Positions 12,104-20,201 of a stretch of DNA of 64,000 nt are shown here, one piece after another (the stretch's first letter is position 1; each line of letters starts with the position of its first letter). This DNA comes from Gordonia rubripertincta. GTDB taxonomy: Bacteria; Actinomycetota; Actinomycetes; Mycobacteriales; Mycobacteriaceae. Under the pieces are notes generated by a model. That model was given only the letters and a program-made list of their open reading frames with translations. It had not been told where the DNA came from and did not search any database. The DNA is taken from the NCBI RefSeq assembly GCF_038024875.1, contig NZ_CP136136.1:1364001-1428000 (forward strand). Direction: 5' to 3'. A program made the position numbers and the translations under genes.

Positions 12104-12757
12104 ATGAAGTTCAACAAGATCCTCGCCACCGCAGCGATGGTGATCGCGTCCATGGGCGTGGCCACCGGCACCGCCTATGCCGACACCGCAGGCCCGGTCA
12201 GTACCCAGTGGAAGGTGGATCGGCACGACTCGAGCGTCGTCGTCTCCACCGACACCGGTTCATTCGTCAAGGCCGGTGACCAACTCATCCTCCGTGACCG
12301 CAACGGGCACAATGTGGAGTCCATCCCGCTGACCCTGGCCGTCGACGACTTCACCCACCCGGTGAATGCCGATGTGCACGGACGGTCGGCCACGCTGACG
12401 GTGAACACCTCGCCACTGGCCACCCGGTTCCAGCCGGTTCGTCACAATGTCGACCTCCAGGCGGCCGTCGCCGGAGTGAAGGACAACATCGGCCTGACCG
12501 CGAGTGTGGGTGGCTTCCTCGGCGCGGCGACGGGACTGGTCGGTGGTTGTCTGCTCGGCGCCGTCGCTGCGGGTGTGGTCTCCGCCCCGGTGGCCTTGCT
12601 GTTCGGAGCAGGCCCCCTCGCAGGCTGCATCGGTGGCGCGATCCTGCTGGGTTCGGCTGCGTCGCTGGGCGGAACGGCCATCGGCGGACTCGGCTCGGCC
12701 ATCGCCAACGCCCAACCCTTCATCCAGCTGCTCAACGCCCCGCCGAAGAAGAAGTAA
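12104..12757 (+). CDS. Small exported protein of unknown function
   Basis: 217 residues with a clear Sec signal peptide (MKFNKILATAAMVIAS... cleavage probably after AYA near residue 25). The mature part begins with a charged beta-rich region (about 26-115: DRNGHNVESIPLTLAVDD) and ends with a Gly/Ala-rich hydrophobic stretch (about 130-205: GGFLGAATGLVGGCLLGAV) carrying two cysteines, then PPKKK. Such two-part exported proteins are common and uncharacterised in Gordonia, Rhodococcus and Nocardia; no function is assigned. The Gly-rich hydrophobic part may insert in a membrane (inference). Own transcription unit with a hairpin just downstream. Confidence 0.75.
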   Translation: MKFNKILATAAMVIASMGVATGTAYADTAGPVSTQWKVDRHDSSVVVSTDTGSFVKAGDQLILRDRNGHNVESIPLTLAVDDFTHPVNADVHGRSATLTVNTSPLATRFQPVRHNVDLQAAVAGVKDNIGLTASVGGFLGAATGLVGGCLLGAVAAGVVSAPVALLFGAGPLAGCIGGAILLGSAASLGGTAIGGLGSAIANAQPFIQLLNAPPKKK

Positions 12758-12784
12758 CCTCTCCAGACTGCTCGAACTCTCACA

Positions 12785-12824
12785 CCGAGGACCCCATCCC
12801 GCAAACGCGGAGTGGGGTCCTCGG
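12785..12824. terminator. Bidirectional hairpin between convergent genes
   Basis: Arms CCGAGGACCCCA and TGGGGTCCTCGG (12 bp, perfect) around a 16-base loop, lying between the convergent exported-protein and FBP genes. No strong T tract. Confidence 0.75.
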
Positions 12825-12865
12825 CATCATTCGGGTCCGTCAGGTGAAGACTCTGGGAGCGTCGT

Positions 12866-13360
12866 CTACGTCGACGTGCCGACCACGCGTCCGGCGAAAC
12901 CGTCGAGGCGTGTGCGCAACGACTGGATCCGCTGCTGCCGGACCGCGTCGGGGTCATGCCCGCCGAACACCGGCGGGGGCTTCATCCGCACGTTCTTCGA
13001 GCATTCGAAGTTCGAACAGATCAGGGTGCCGATGGTGTCGCCCTTCCGGCCGGCGGCGCCGGCGAGCTTGGCACTGAAGAAGGCGACGTCGTTGGGCAGC
13101 AGGACGTCCTCGCAGAACGAACACAGCGGTCGTTTGCGCGGCTGGCGTCCGCCCAGGCGGAGCATGATGCCGACGGGCTCGTCGTCGGTCGGGATGACGA
13201 GGTAGCCGACCATCGGCTGCTTGGGATCCCGCCAGCCGACGAAATCCATGCGCTCCCAGTTCATTTCCTTGAAATCGGGAGGCAGGACGAGCGACTTGCG
13301 TTCGCGGACGGTCGCGTTGACGAAGGATCCACGGATCTCGGATTCGGTCAGGGCATGCAT
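12866..13360 (-). CDS. FBP (treble-clef zinc finger) domain protein, FusB-like
   Basis: 164 residues from ATG at 13360 (MHALTESEIRGSF). Cys pairs CSFCED and CSNFEC, spaced about 40 residues apart, form the expected treble-clef zinc site; FVGWRDPKQPMVGYLV and MLRLGGRQP fit the EF-G-binding 'FBP' domain family of actinobacteria. Relatives of FusB/FusC bind elongation factor G and can rescue it from fusidic acid; for the actinobacterial members the role is not established. Single gene, convergent with the exported protein. No gene is visible in 13361-13599. Confidence 0.75.
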   Translation of the reverse strand: MHALTESEIRGSFVNATVRERKSLVLPPDFKEMNWERMDFVGWRDPKQPMVGYLVIPTDDEPVGIMLRLGGRQPRKRPLCSFCEDVLLPNDVAFFSAKLAGAAGRKGDTIGTLICSNFECSKNVRMKPPPVFGGHDPDAVRQQRIQSLRTRLDGFAGRVVGTST

Positions 13361-13599
13361 GAGTGAGAAACACCTCGGGTGTCGTGGGAGGAATGAGGAC
13401 ACGCGTCGACCGGCGCGGTCCGCAGATGCGGTACTCGCGCCGGTCGGGGCAGGTCACTCAAGCGCCGGCGTGCAGGACGCCGACGACCTCCTCACGCCCG
13501 GTGGGCGACGACACGGAATGCATGGTCCCGATGCTCGCGCGCGTGCGCCACTCTGTCAACGCATTTACGCGAGCGATCCGGAGGGCAGGACCGGCCTTG

Positions 13600-14199
13600 T
13601 CAGCCGGCCAACAGACCGGCGACCTTTACGACTCGCTGCGCCAGGTGGGCGAGGGCGGCCTTGGTCGGGTCGTCGAGGTCGTTCTTGTTCTCCGGGCCGG
13701 TGACATGTGAGACGCCGTACGGGTTCCCGTCGGCGAACTTCAGTCCGTCGGTGTAGCCGGGCGGTACGAGAATGCCGCCGAAATGCATGAGCGAGGTGTA
13801 CAGCCCGACGAGTGTCGTCTCCTGCCCGCCGTGCGCGGTCTGGCTCGAGGTGTAACCGGCATAGGCCTTGTCGGCGAGCTTTCCCTCGGCCCAGAGTCCG
13901 CCGAGTGAGTCGATGAAGGTCTGGAACTGCGACGCTGTACTGCCGAATCGGGTCGGGGAGCCGAAGATGACGCCGTCCGCCCAGACGATGTCGTCGCCGG
14001 TGGCGCTCGGCAGATCCTTGGTCGCCTCGTAGTTCGCCGACCAGGCAGGGTTCTCCGCGAAAGTCGCCGGGTCGCGGGTCTCCTGGATGTGACGGACCCG
14101 CACCTCGGCTCCGGCCGCCTCGGCAGCGGTCTTCAGTTGGTCAGCCATGGCTGTGCCGTGTCCGGTGGCCGAGTAGTAGATGATCGCCAGCTTCGTCAT
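13600..14199 (-). CDS. wrbA: NAD(P)H:quinone oxidoreductase, WrbA type
   Basis: 199 residues, the usual WrbA length. The flavodoxin-like FMN phosphate loop YYSATGHGT is at residues 8-16; GSPTRFGSTASQFQTFIDSLGGLW and the YTSSQTAHGGQETT segment are diagnostic of type IV NAD(P)H:quinone oxidoreductases. It reduces quinones by two electrons in the cytoplasm, protecting against oxidative stress. ATG at 14199 has CAGGAGCG upstream. Divergent from the DUF72 gene. Confidence 0.9.
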   Translation of the reverse strand: MTKLAIIYYSATGHGTAMADQLKTAAEAAGAEVRVRHIQETRDPATFAENPAWSANYEATKDLPSATGDDIVWADGVIFGSPTRFGSTASQFQTFIDSLGGLWAEGKLADKAYAGYTSSQTAHGGQETTLVGLYTSLMHFGGILVPPGYTDGLKFADGNPYGVSHVTGPENKNDLDDPTKAALAHLAQRVVKVAGLLAG

Positions 14200-14324
14200 G
14201 TCGCTCCTGTCTCGGTGGTTGCGACTTTCCGTAGGCGGGTACCCGTGTTCGGTGATGCGACACCCACACGCGCGAAAAGCCGTCGACGGGATTCGTCACC
14301 CGTCGACCGGCGGATAGGTGGAGC

Positions 14325-15089
14325 ATGCTGCACATCGGTACCTCGGGCTGGCAATACAAGGACTGGCGCGGCGCGTTCTACCCGGAGAAGATCCCGCAGC
14401 GGGAGTGGCTGGACTATTACTCGAAGCGGTTCACGACGGCCGAGGTCAACAACACCTTCTACCGCCTGCCGGAGAAGACGGTGTTCGAGAACTGGGCCGC
14501 GACGGTGCCCGCCCACTTCCGGATGGCTACGAAGATGAGCCGCTACCTGACGCACGTGAAACGGTTGAAGGAGCCGGCCGAGCCCGTCGAGCGTTTCCTC
14601 GACCGTGCTGCCGGCCTCGGCACCAAGCTCGGGCCCGTCCTCCTACAACTCCCGCCCAACTTGCAGGCGCAACCCGACTCCCTGGACGCCACCCTGAAGC
14701 TGTTCCCGGACACTGTCCAGGTCGCCGTCGAGCCTCGCCACGAATCCTGGTGGACCGACGAGGTGCGCGACGTGCTCGAACGTCACAACGCCGCCCTGTG
14801 CTGGGCCGACCGGAAGAGTCGATCCCTCACCCCGCTGTGGCGGACGGCCGGCTTCGGATACCTGCGCCTGCACGATGGCACCGCCAAGCGGCCGATGAGT
14901 TACGGAACCCGCGCCATCGACAGCTGGCTGCGTCGATTATGGGACATGTTCGACGACGGGTGCGACGTCTACGTGTACTTCAACAACGATCCGGGGTGCG
15001 CCGCGATCGACAACGCACGCAACATGATTCGCCGCGCACGAACCCTGGGGATGCCGGTCGCGACGATCGACGACGCGTCCGTCGAGTGA
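14325..15089 (+). CDS. DUF72 (YecE-like) family protein
   Basis: 254 residues. The start MLHIGTSGWQYKDWRGAFYPE and the motifs EVNNTFYRLP, VEPRHESWW, LRLHDG and YVYFNNDPGCAAIDNA are hallmarks of the DUF72/YecE TIM-barrel family. Enzymatic activity is unknown; the fold and conserved acidic residues suggest an endonuclease- or isomerase-like role (weak inference). It ends 58 bp before nsrR, with the putative NsrR operator in between, so it is probably not co-transcribed with nsrR. Confidence 0.85.
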   Translation: MLHIGTSGWQYKDWRGAFYPEKIPQREWLDYYSKRFTTAEVNNTFYRLPEKTVFENWAATVPAHFRMATKMSRYLTHVKRLKEPAEPVERFLDRAAGLGTKLGPVLLQLPPNLQAQPDSLDATLKLFPDTVQVAVEPRHESWWTDEVRDVLERHNAALCWADRKSRSLTPLWRTAGFGYLRLHDGTAKRPMSYGTRAIDSWLRRLWDMFDDGCDVYVYFNNDPGCAAIDNARNMIRRARTLGMPVATIDDASVE

Positions 15090-15107
15090 GCGAGAACACG
15101 CCCGTTT

Positions 15108-15130
15108 AATCGGTATCCGTGATGCCGATT
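15108..15130. promoter_or_regulatory. Palindrome upstream of nsrR, candidate NsrR operator
   Basis: Inverted repeat AATCGG...CCGATT with 11 bases between the arms and further symmetry inside (ATC...GAT), 17 bp upstream of the nsrR ATG. The AT-rich ends and 23-bp length fit an Rrf2-family operator. No close copy is obvious before hmp. Confidence 0.5.
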
Positions 15131-15147
15131 TATGGTCTACTTGCGAC

Positions 15148-15660
15148 ATGCAGCTGACACGCTTCACCGACATCGGCCTCCGGGTCGTGATGCGGCTCGC
15201 CGTCGCCGGTGAACAATCGGCCGGTGAACAATCGCCCGGTGAACAGCGTGGGGCTGCAACACCTCTCACCACGAAGGATCTCGCGGCAGAGCTCGCCGTC
15301 CCGTACACGCATGTCGCCAAAGTCGTCGGCAGGCTGTCGGAGATGGGCGTCGTCCACGCGCGCCGCGGCCGTACCGGTGGTCTGACGATCACCGACCTCG
15401 GCCGCGAAGCGCGCGTGGGCTGGCTCGCGCGATCCCTCGAGGGTGACGGGGAGGTCGTCGATTGCGAAGGCCCGCAGCCGTGCCCGCTCCGGCGCGGATG
15501 CCGTCTGCGGGGAGCGCTCGCCCGTGCGGCCGCCGCCTTCTACGAGAGCCTCGACTCCGAGACCGTCGCCGACCTCGCCGCCGAGCCGACCACCGCGGTA
15601 CTGCTCTCGCTGTCGACGCGGCCACCGCAAGTGGATGGACCGCTCCAGGCGGAGCGATAG
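15148..15660 (+). CDS. nsrR: Rrf2-family NO-sensing repressor NsrR
   Basis: 170 residues. The start MQLTRFTDIGLRVVMRLAV and the winged helix (LTTKDLAAELAVPYTHVAKVVGRLSEMGVV, RGRTGGLTI) are typical. The cluster motif is CEGPQPCPLRRGC, i.e. C-X5-C-X5-C, the same spacing as the three [4Fe-4S] ligands of Streptomyces coelicolor NsrR. NO destroys the cluster and relieves repression; the target here is presumably hmp 74 bp downstream. Oddity: a 5-residue repeat (AGEQS/PGEQ) is inserted between helix 1 and the DNA-binding helices, coded by 15-bp tandem repeats. Confidence 0.88.
   Translation: MQLTRFTDIGLRVVMRLAVAGEQSAGEQSPGEQRGAATPLTTKDLAAELAVPYTHVAKVVGRLSEMGVVHARRGRTGGLTITDLGREARVGWLARSLEGDGEVVDCEGPQPCPLRRGCRLRGALARAAAAFYESLDSETVADLAAEPTTAVLLSLSTRPPQVDGPLQAER
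15205..15246 (+). repeat. 15-bp tandem repeat inside nsrR
   Basis: GCCGGTGAACAATCG occurs at 15205-15219 and 15220-15234, with a partial third copy (C-CCGGTGAACA) to 15246. It encodes AGEQS-AGEQS-PGEQ in frame. Confidence 0.85.
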
Positions 15661-15678
15661 CCACACGCCCACAAAGAC

Positions 15679-15697
15679 TTCCGGCCACACGCCGGAA
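15679..15697. promoter_or_regulatory. Perfect inverted repeat upstream of hmp
   Basis: TTCCGGC-CACAC-GCCGGAA, 7-bp arms, in the 74-bp nsrR-hmp spacer, 38 bp before the hmp ATG. Either an operator or an mRNA hairpin between the two genes. Confidence 0.4.
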
Positions 15698-15734
15698 CTC
15701 CTATCCCGATGAGCAAGTGAACAAAGGAGTTCTC

Positions 15735-16916
15735 ATGCTGTCCGACACCCAACGCGCCACTCTCGCGGCGACCCTGCCCGCAGTCGAGGGGGCACTCCCG
15801 GAGATCACCCCGCGGTTCTACCGCGGGCTCTTCGACGCGCATCCGACGCTGCTGGACAACATGTTCAACCGGACTCACCAGAAGTCCGGTGAACAACCGC
15901 AGGCCCTCGCCGGCTCGGTCGCCGCCTTCGCGCGCCTCCAGTTCGAACCCGACGTCCGGCGTCAGCGGTTCATCCTGGACCGGATCGCGCACAAGCACGC
16001 GTCGCTGGGCGTCACCGCCGATCAGTACAAGCTCGTCCACCAGCATCTGTTCGCGGCGATCGTCGAGGTTCTCGGCGATGCCGTCACGCCGGAGGTCGCC
16101 GATGCCTGGGACCAGCTGTACTGGGACATGGCCGATCTGCTCATCGCCTCGGAAGCCGACCTGTACGCCGCCGCGGGTGTCGAGCCCGGCCAGGTGTGGC
16201 GGGAGGTCACGGTCAGCGACCGCGTGCAGGTTTCGCCCGACACCATTGCGCTGACCCTGGCCGCGGTTGAGGGTGAACTACCGAAGTTCCGCCCCGGACA
16301 GTACATCTCGGTCCAGGTTCCCCTGAGCGACGGCGCGCAGCAGATTCGTCAGTACAGCCTGACGGGCTCGCCCGACGACGCCGAGTGGCGCTTCAGCGTG
16401 AAGCTCGCCGGCGAGGTCTCGGCACACCTGCACGAGCAGGTCTTCGAAGGCGACACCCTGAGGGTCAGCACCCCGTTCGGCGACCTCACCCTGCCCGACG
16501 ACGATGCCCCACTGCTGCTCGCCTCGGCCGGCATCGGGTGCACGCCGGTGATCGGCCTGCTGACCGCGCTGGCAGAGAAGGGCGATGCCCGTCCGGTGAC
16601 GGTCCTGCACGCCGACCGTTCCCGCGACCGTCAGCCGCACCGCGGAATGCTTGCCGCGCTCGTGGATTCGCTGCCCACCGGCCGACTGATCCAGTGGTAC
16701 GAGAACACCTCGCCGCACATCGTCTCCGATTCGGTCCGAGTCGGCCACATGACGTTGGACAATGTCGAGGTGCACCCCGAATCCAACGTCATGCTCTGCG
16801 GCCCCACCGGATTCCTGTCCTCGATGCGCGAGGAGTTCCTCGGCCGCGACATCGCGGAGAGCCGGATCCACTACGAGACCTTCGGCCCGGAACTGCTGCG
16901 GTCGAGCGCGCGATGA
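15735..16916 (+). CDS. hmp: Flavohemoprotein (nitric oxide dioxygenase) Hmp
   Basis: 393 residues from ATG 15735 with AAAGGAG 6 bp upstream. The globin domain (about 1-138) holds the heme pocket and RIAHKHASLGV region; the FAD domain has RQYSLTGSP; the NAD domain has ASAGIGCTPVIGLL and the C-terminal MLCGPTGFLSSM. It oxidises NO to nitrate using O2 and NAD(P)H, a classical NO-detoxification enzyme. Size is standard. It lies directly behind nsrR and its stop overlaps the start of the next membrane-protein gene (ATGA), so the two are translated together. Confidence 0.95.
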   Translation: MLSDTQRATLAATLPAVEGALPEITPRFYRGLFDAHPTLLDNMFNRTHQKSGEQPQALAGSVAAFARLQFEPDVRRQRFILDRIAHKHASLGVTADQYKLVHQHLFAAIVEVLGDAVTPEVADAWDQLYWDMADLLIASEADLYAAAGVEPGQVWREVTVSDRVQVSPDTIALTLAAVEGELPKFRPGQYISVQVPLSDGAQQIRQYSLTGSPDDAEWRFSVKLAGEVSAHLHEQVFEGDTLRVSTPFGDLTLPDDDAPLLLASAGIGCTPVIGLLTALAEKGDARPVTVLHADRSRDRQPHRGMLAALVDSLPTGRLIQWYENTSPHIVSDSVRVGHMTLDNVEVHPESNVMLCGPTGFLSSMREEFLGRDIAESRIHYETFGPELLRSSAR

Positions 16917-17347
16917 GTACCTCCGCGGCGGTCGTCACCGCGCTCACCTTCGTGTGGCTCGGCATGGTCTTCGCGATCTCGTTCCTGGAGGCGCCGCTGA
17001 AGTTCCGGGCGCCGGGCGTGACCCTGCCCATCGGTCTGGGGATCGGGCGACTGGTCTTCCGCGCGCTGAACGCCGCCGAGGTCGTCTGGGCGGTCGCGAT
17101 CCTGATCGCCGTCGTGCTCGGTTCGTGGCCCGGGGTGGCCACGCCGATTGCCGCGGGCGTGGCGATCGCAGCCCTGGTCATCCAGCTGGTGGCAGTAAGG
17201 CCGGCCCTCGCCAAGCGGTCCGACGCCGTGCTGGCCGGACACGAAGGTCCGCGTAGCTCAGCGCATCTCGTCTACGTGGCCGTCGAAGTGATCAAGGTGG
17301 CCGCGCTCATCTGGCTCGGCGCCGCGGTACTGGTCAGCGCGTCCTGA
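16913..17347 (+). CDS. Small four-helix membrane protein coupled to hmp
   Basis: 144 residues with four hydrophobic helices (about 5-25, 45-66, 72-95, 118-140). Conserved-looking features are FLEAPLKF after helix 1, FRALNAAEVVWA and VAVEVIKVAALIW. The 4-bp ATGA overlap with hmp makes co-translation likely, so a part in NO or respiratory stress is reasonable but unproven. I do not recognise a named family; the layout recalls small integral membrane proteins with a conserved EAPLKF motif. It ends 39 bp from the convergent FAD protein gene. Confidence 0.8.
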   Translation: MSTSAAVVTALTFVWLGMVFAISFLEAPLKFRAPGVTLPIGLGIGRLVFRALNAAEVVWAVAILIAVVLGSWPGVATPIAAGVAIAALVIQLVAVRPALAKRSDAVLAGHEGPRSSAHLVYVAVEVIKVAALIWLGAAVLVSAS

Positions 17348-17386
17348 TCGGGGCGACCTGACCGAGCGAACCCGGTTGGTCGTCGC

Positions 17387-18754
17387 TCATCGGTGGCTGG
17401 TGACGTCACCGATGAGCGACGCGGCCAATTCCTCTGCTTGCGTGCGGATCTCGGGTACGGCGGTGGTCTCCCAGAGTTCGCCGCGACGCAGCGAGCCGAG
17501 AGTCCAGATCGGACCGGGGTGGCCGTCCGCGTCGAGGACGTGCCCGTCGTCGGTGACCAGGCCCAGGCCGAGCGCATCGGTGGTCGCGAGCCCGGCGTCG
17601 AGAACCGAGTCCAGGACCGGATTGCCGAGTTCTCGCACGTCCGACTGGGGACCGGTGCAGTTCACGATCCATGCATAGGTACGTTCGTCGTCGCCGGTGG
17701 TGACGGTGAGACCACCGGGGACCGCGTCGACGCGGTTGATCCGTCCAGCACGCACGACGAGGCGTCCCGATCGCCGGGCCTCATCGACGAGTGCGCCGCT
17801 CGACGGGGGCATCCGGTGCCGACGCACAAGCCAGTCGCCGGCAAGTTCGCGGACGAAGGTGCCGCGGTCCGCCTCGTCGAGCCGGGCCCACAGTTCGGCA
17901 ACGCGGTAGCGCACACCGTCGACGCCGGGCCGCCAGTTCCCCAGCAGGCGTTCGATTCTCGCGACATGGGTGGCGACCGCGGCACGGATCTCGTCGAGGC
18001 TGTCACCCCAGGTCGAGGTGTCGGGGACGACTTCGCCGAGGTAGGTGTCGGCATGCCGCCGGGGGAGTCGGCCGCCGCGTGAGATGGCCTCGACGCGACG
18101 GTTGCCGCCCGACTTGAGCAGGCTGATGGCCACGTCGACCATCGTCAGGCCGGTGCCGATCACGAGGACGTCCCTGTCGTCGGCCAGCACAGGTTCGAGG
18201 GCATCGGGCCGCCAAGGGTTGGCGACGTAGCGGGGTTGATCGCTCAGGTCGCAAGGCGCCCAGCCGTCCCCGACACCCGGGAGTCCGGTCGCGAGCACCA
18301 GTCGGTCGCCGTCGACGACGGTTCCGTCCGAGGTAGTCACCCGAACTCCCTGACCGACGGCGGTGACCCCGACCGCGCTCTCCCGGACGTGCCGGACACT
18401 CAGCCGGTCGCCGGCGTGCTCGCATGCCTCCGCCAACCGGGTCCGCAGATAGCGCGCCCACTGTGCGCGCGGTGCGAAGAAGTAGTGCGCCTCGTCGCCG
18501 GAGACGAGCCCCTCGGCACGGCACCAGTCCACGAAGTCGAACCGCTCATCCGGGTCCACCGACATCCCGGCGGCCGGGACGTTCAGCAGGTGGGCGGGAT
18601 CCTTGGTGCCGAACGCGGGACCCGCGACCTGGCCGGTCGGGTCCACGACGACGACCTCGAATGCTTCGGCCCGGCCATCCGCAGCGACCAGGCGAGCCAG
18701 GTGGAACACGACCAGGGAACCGGCGGCGCCTGCGCCGACCACGATCACGCGCAT
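17387..18754 (-). CDS. FAD/NAD(P)-binding protein
   Basis: 455 residues from ATG 18754 (MRVIVVGAGAAGSLVVFHLA). The N-terminal Rossmann motif GAGAAG is at residues 7-12; a second dinucleotide site VLVIGTGLTMVDVAISL lies near residue 205; AHLLNVPAAGMSVD, VLATG and ETTAVPEIRTQAEELA fit the 'FAD-NAD(P)-binding' (HpnW-like/NAD_binding_9) family. A flavin-dependent oxidoreductase of unknown substrate. The frame stays open another 173 codons upstream, but that part reads antisense to the glycosyltransferase remnant and lacks protein character, so it is excluded. Convergent with the hmp-linked membrane gene. Confidence 0.8.
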   Translation of the reverse strand: MRVIVVGAGAAGSLVVFHLARLVAADGRAEAFEVVVVDPTGQVAGPAFGTKDPAHLLNVPAAGMSVDPDERFDFVDWCRAEGLVSGDEAHYFFAPRAQWARYLRTRLAEACEHAGDRLSVRHVRESAVGVTAVGQGVRVTTSDGTVVDGDRLVLATGLPGVGDGWAPCDLSDQPRYVANPWRPDALEPVLADDRDVLVIGTGLTMVDVAISLLKSGGNRRVEAISRGGRLPRRHADTYLGEVVPDTSTWGDSLDEIRAAVATHVARIERLLGNWRPGVDGVRYRVAELWARLDEADRGTFVRELAGDWLVRRHRMPPSSGALVDEARRSGRLVVRAGRINRVDAVPGGLTVTTGDDERTYAWIVNCTGPQSDVRELGNPVLDSVLDAGLATTDALGLGLVTDDGHVLDADGHPGPIWTLGSLRRGELWETTAVPEIRTQAEELAASLIGDVTSHR

Positions 18755-18862
18755 CAGCCGACCCCGGCGCCGACGGCGCGGGACAAGACGGATCCGCTGC
18801 GTGGACGGGGACGCTTTTCGAGCACCGGTACTTCTTACAGCAGGCCGGCCGATCCGTCCTGA

Positions 18863-19411
18863 GGAGGAGCGGTCGCCAGGGTCGGCGATCACGCGGCGTA
18901 CGTCGGTGACACTCTCAACGATCCGGTGGTCGCCGCCTGGCGAGCCCTCCCGGACCCGGACGAACCGGTGGTCCTGGGCCGGCACCTGCCGATGAGCTTC
19001 GGCTGCAATCTCGGCGTGCGGCGCGACGTGTTCGACGCCGTCGGCGGATGGGACGAGGATTATCCGACCGCCGGCAGCGACATCGAATTCTGCTGGCGGG
19101 TGCAAACAGCCGGATACACGTTCGGGTTCGCGCCCGAGGCGATGGTCGCCTATCGCTACCGCACGGGGATGCGTGAGTCGTGGAAGCAGGTCGTCGACTA
19201 CGGCAGCGAAGAGGCGCGGGTGGCGAAGCAGTACGGGGCGCGGGGCCGGGAGTGGTGGTGGTTCCCGGTTCACGCCGCCGTGGTCCTCGCGACGTGCCCG
19301 GTGTGGCCGTGGGGCTGGTCGCGGCGTCGCCGCGGGGCCTGGGTCTGGGTGACCGGGAACCTCGTCGGGCGGATCAAGGGGAGCCTGAAGTACCGGGTCG
19401 TCTATCTGTAG
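18863..19411 (+). pseudogene. C-terminal remnant of a family 2 glycosyltransferase
   Basis: The open frame from 18863 encodes GDHAAYVGDTLNDPVVAAWRAL, then MSFGCNLGVRRDVFDAVGGWDEDY, SDIEFCWRVQTAGYTFGFAPEA and a tail ending KGSLKYRVVYL: the acceptor-side half of a GT-A glycosyltransferase (GxNxxxRRxxF...GGWDE and the EDxxxCWR-like SDIEFCWR). The N-terminal sugar-nucleotide half is absent and a stop (TGA 18860-18862) immediately precedes. The only usable start is GTG 18926. Only 108 bp separate it from the divergent FAD gene, so the missing half was deleted, probably when this junction formed. Not expected to be active. Confidence 0.75.
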
Positions 19412-19426
19412 ACGCGTGATCTGGTA

Positions 19427-19439
19427 GTTTGGGACAAAC
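19427..19439. promoter_or_regulatory. Candidate operator of the GntR/FadR regulator
   Basis: GTTTG-GGA-CAAAC, a perfect short palindrome 21 bp before the GTG start of the regulator; its size suits FadR-type operators, and autoregulation is likely. Confidence 0.45.
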
Positions 19440-19460
19440 CCATTCAGATCGGATCATGTT

Positions 19461-20201
19461 GTGACAGAAGCGAATCAGTCCGGGGCGAGCAAGTCCGGAC
19501 GACGCCCGGCGTACGAGATCGTGGCCGATGCGCTTCGGGTTCGGATCCTCGCCGGCGAGCTGACTCCCGGTACTCGTCTGCCGCCGGATGCCGAACTCCG
19601 CGCCGAATTCGGTGTCGGCCAGAGCACCGTGCGGGAGGCCATCCGCACGCTGGCCAGCGAGAACCTCGTCCACACGACTCGCGGGGTGACCGGCGGTACG
19701 TTCGTCGCCACGCCCGACATCGGCCAGCTGAGTGCGCACCTCGAGGCAGGGGTGACGCTCCTTGCCGCTGCCGAAGGAGTGACCGTCGATCAGCTCATGG
19801 AGGTCCGGCAGCTCACCGAGGTGCCGGCCGCCGGGTCCGCGGCCTATCGGCACACCGATGCGCACCTGGAAGAGTTGCGCGCCACCATATTCGACCTCTC
19901 GGCGGCAGTCGGTCCGGAGGTCTACGCCAACAACCAGGAGTTCCACCGTATTCTGCTGCGCGCGGCGGACAACCCGCTCCTCGACCTCATCACCGTCCCG
20001 GTGTTCCGCGTCATCGGCAGCCGCTTCAGCCGTGACGTCGCCCCGGAAGGATTCTGGCGGTGCGTCGACGAAGATCACCGTGCGATCCTCGAGGCGGTCG
20101 AGCGCCGGGACTCGATGACGGCGATGACGCTCATGCGCCGGCATCTCGACCACCTCGGCGACGTCTACAAGCAGATGGACCTGCTCAGACGTCAGAACTG
20201 A
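19461..20201 (+). CDS. GntR-family (FadR/FCD subfamily) transcriptional regulator
   Basis: 246 residues from GTG 19461. Winged helix about 15-80: YEIVADALRVRILAGELTPGTRLPPDAELRAEFGVGQSTVREAIRTL, followed by the RGVTGGTFV wing. The C-terminal FCD ligand domain (about 95-230) contains the likely metal/ligand residues NQEFHRILLRAADNPLL and EDHRAILEAVERRD...RRHLDH (Asp-His-His-His pattern). FCD regulators bind carboxylic acids or acyl-CoA-like ligands. It heads the catabolic island, so it probably controls the neighbouring amidase/hyu and CoA genes. Its 3' end overlaps the convergent amidase gene by 17 bp. Confidence 0.88.
   Translation: MTEANQSGASKSGRRPAYEIVADALRVRILAGELTPGTRLPPDAELRAEFGVGQSTVREAIRTLASENLVHTTRGVTGGTFVATPDIGQLSAHLEAGVTLLAAAEGVTVDQLMEVRQLTEVPAAGSAAYRHTDAHLEELRATIFDLSAAVGPEVYANNQEFHRILLRAADNPLLDLITVPVFRVIGSRFSRDVAPEGFWRCVDEDHRAILEAVERRDSMTAMTLMRRHLDHLGDVYKQMDLLRRQN

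Noticed and set aside
17387..19273. Very long (628-codon) frame for the FAD protein
   Set aside because: The first 173 codons run antisense to the glycosyltransferase remnant and lack protein character; the GAGAAG dinucleotide motif begins right at the internal ATG 18754.
20185..20201. 17-bp overlap of regulator and amidase as an annotation error
   Set aside because: Both C-termini are normal for their families; short convergent overlaps are common.
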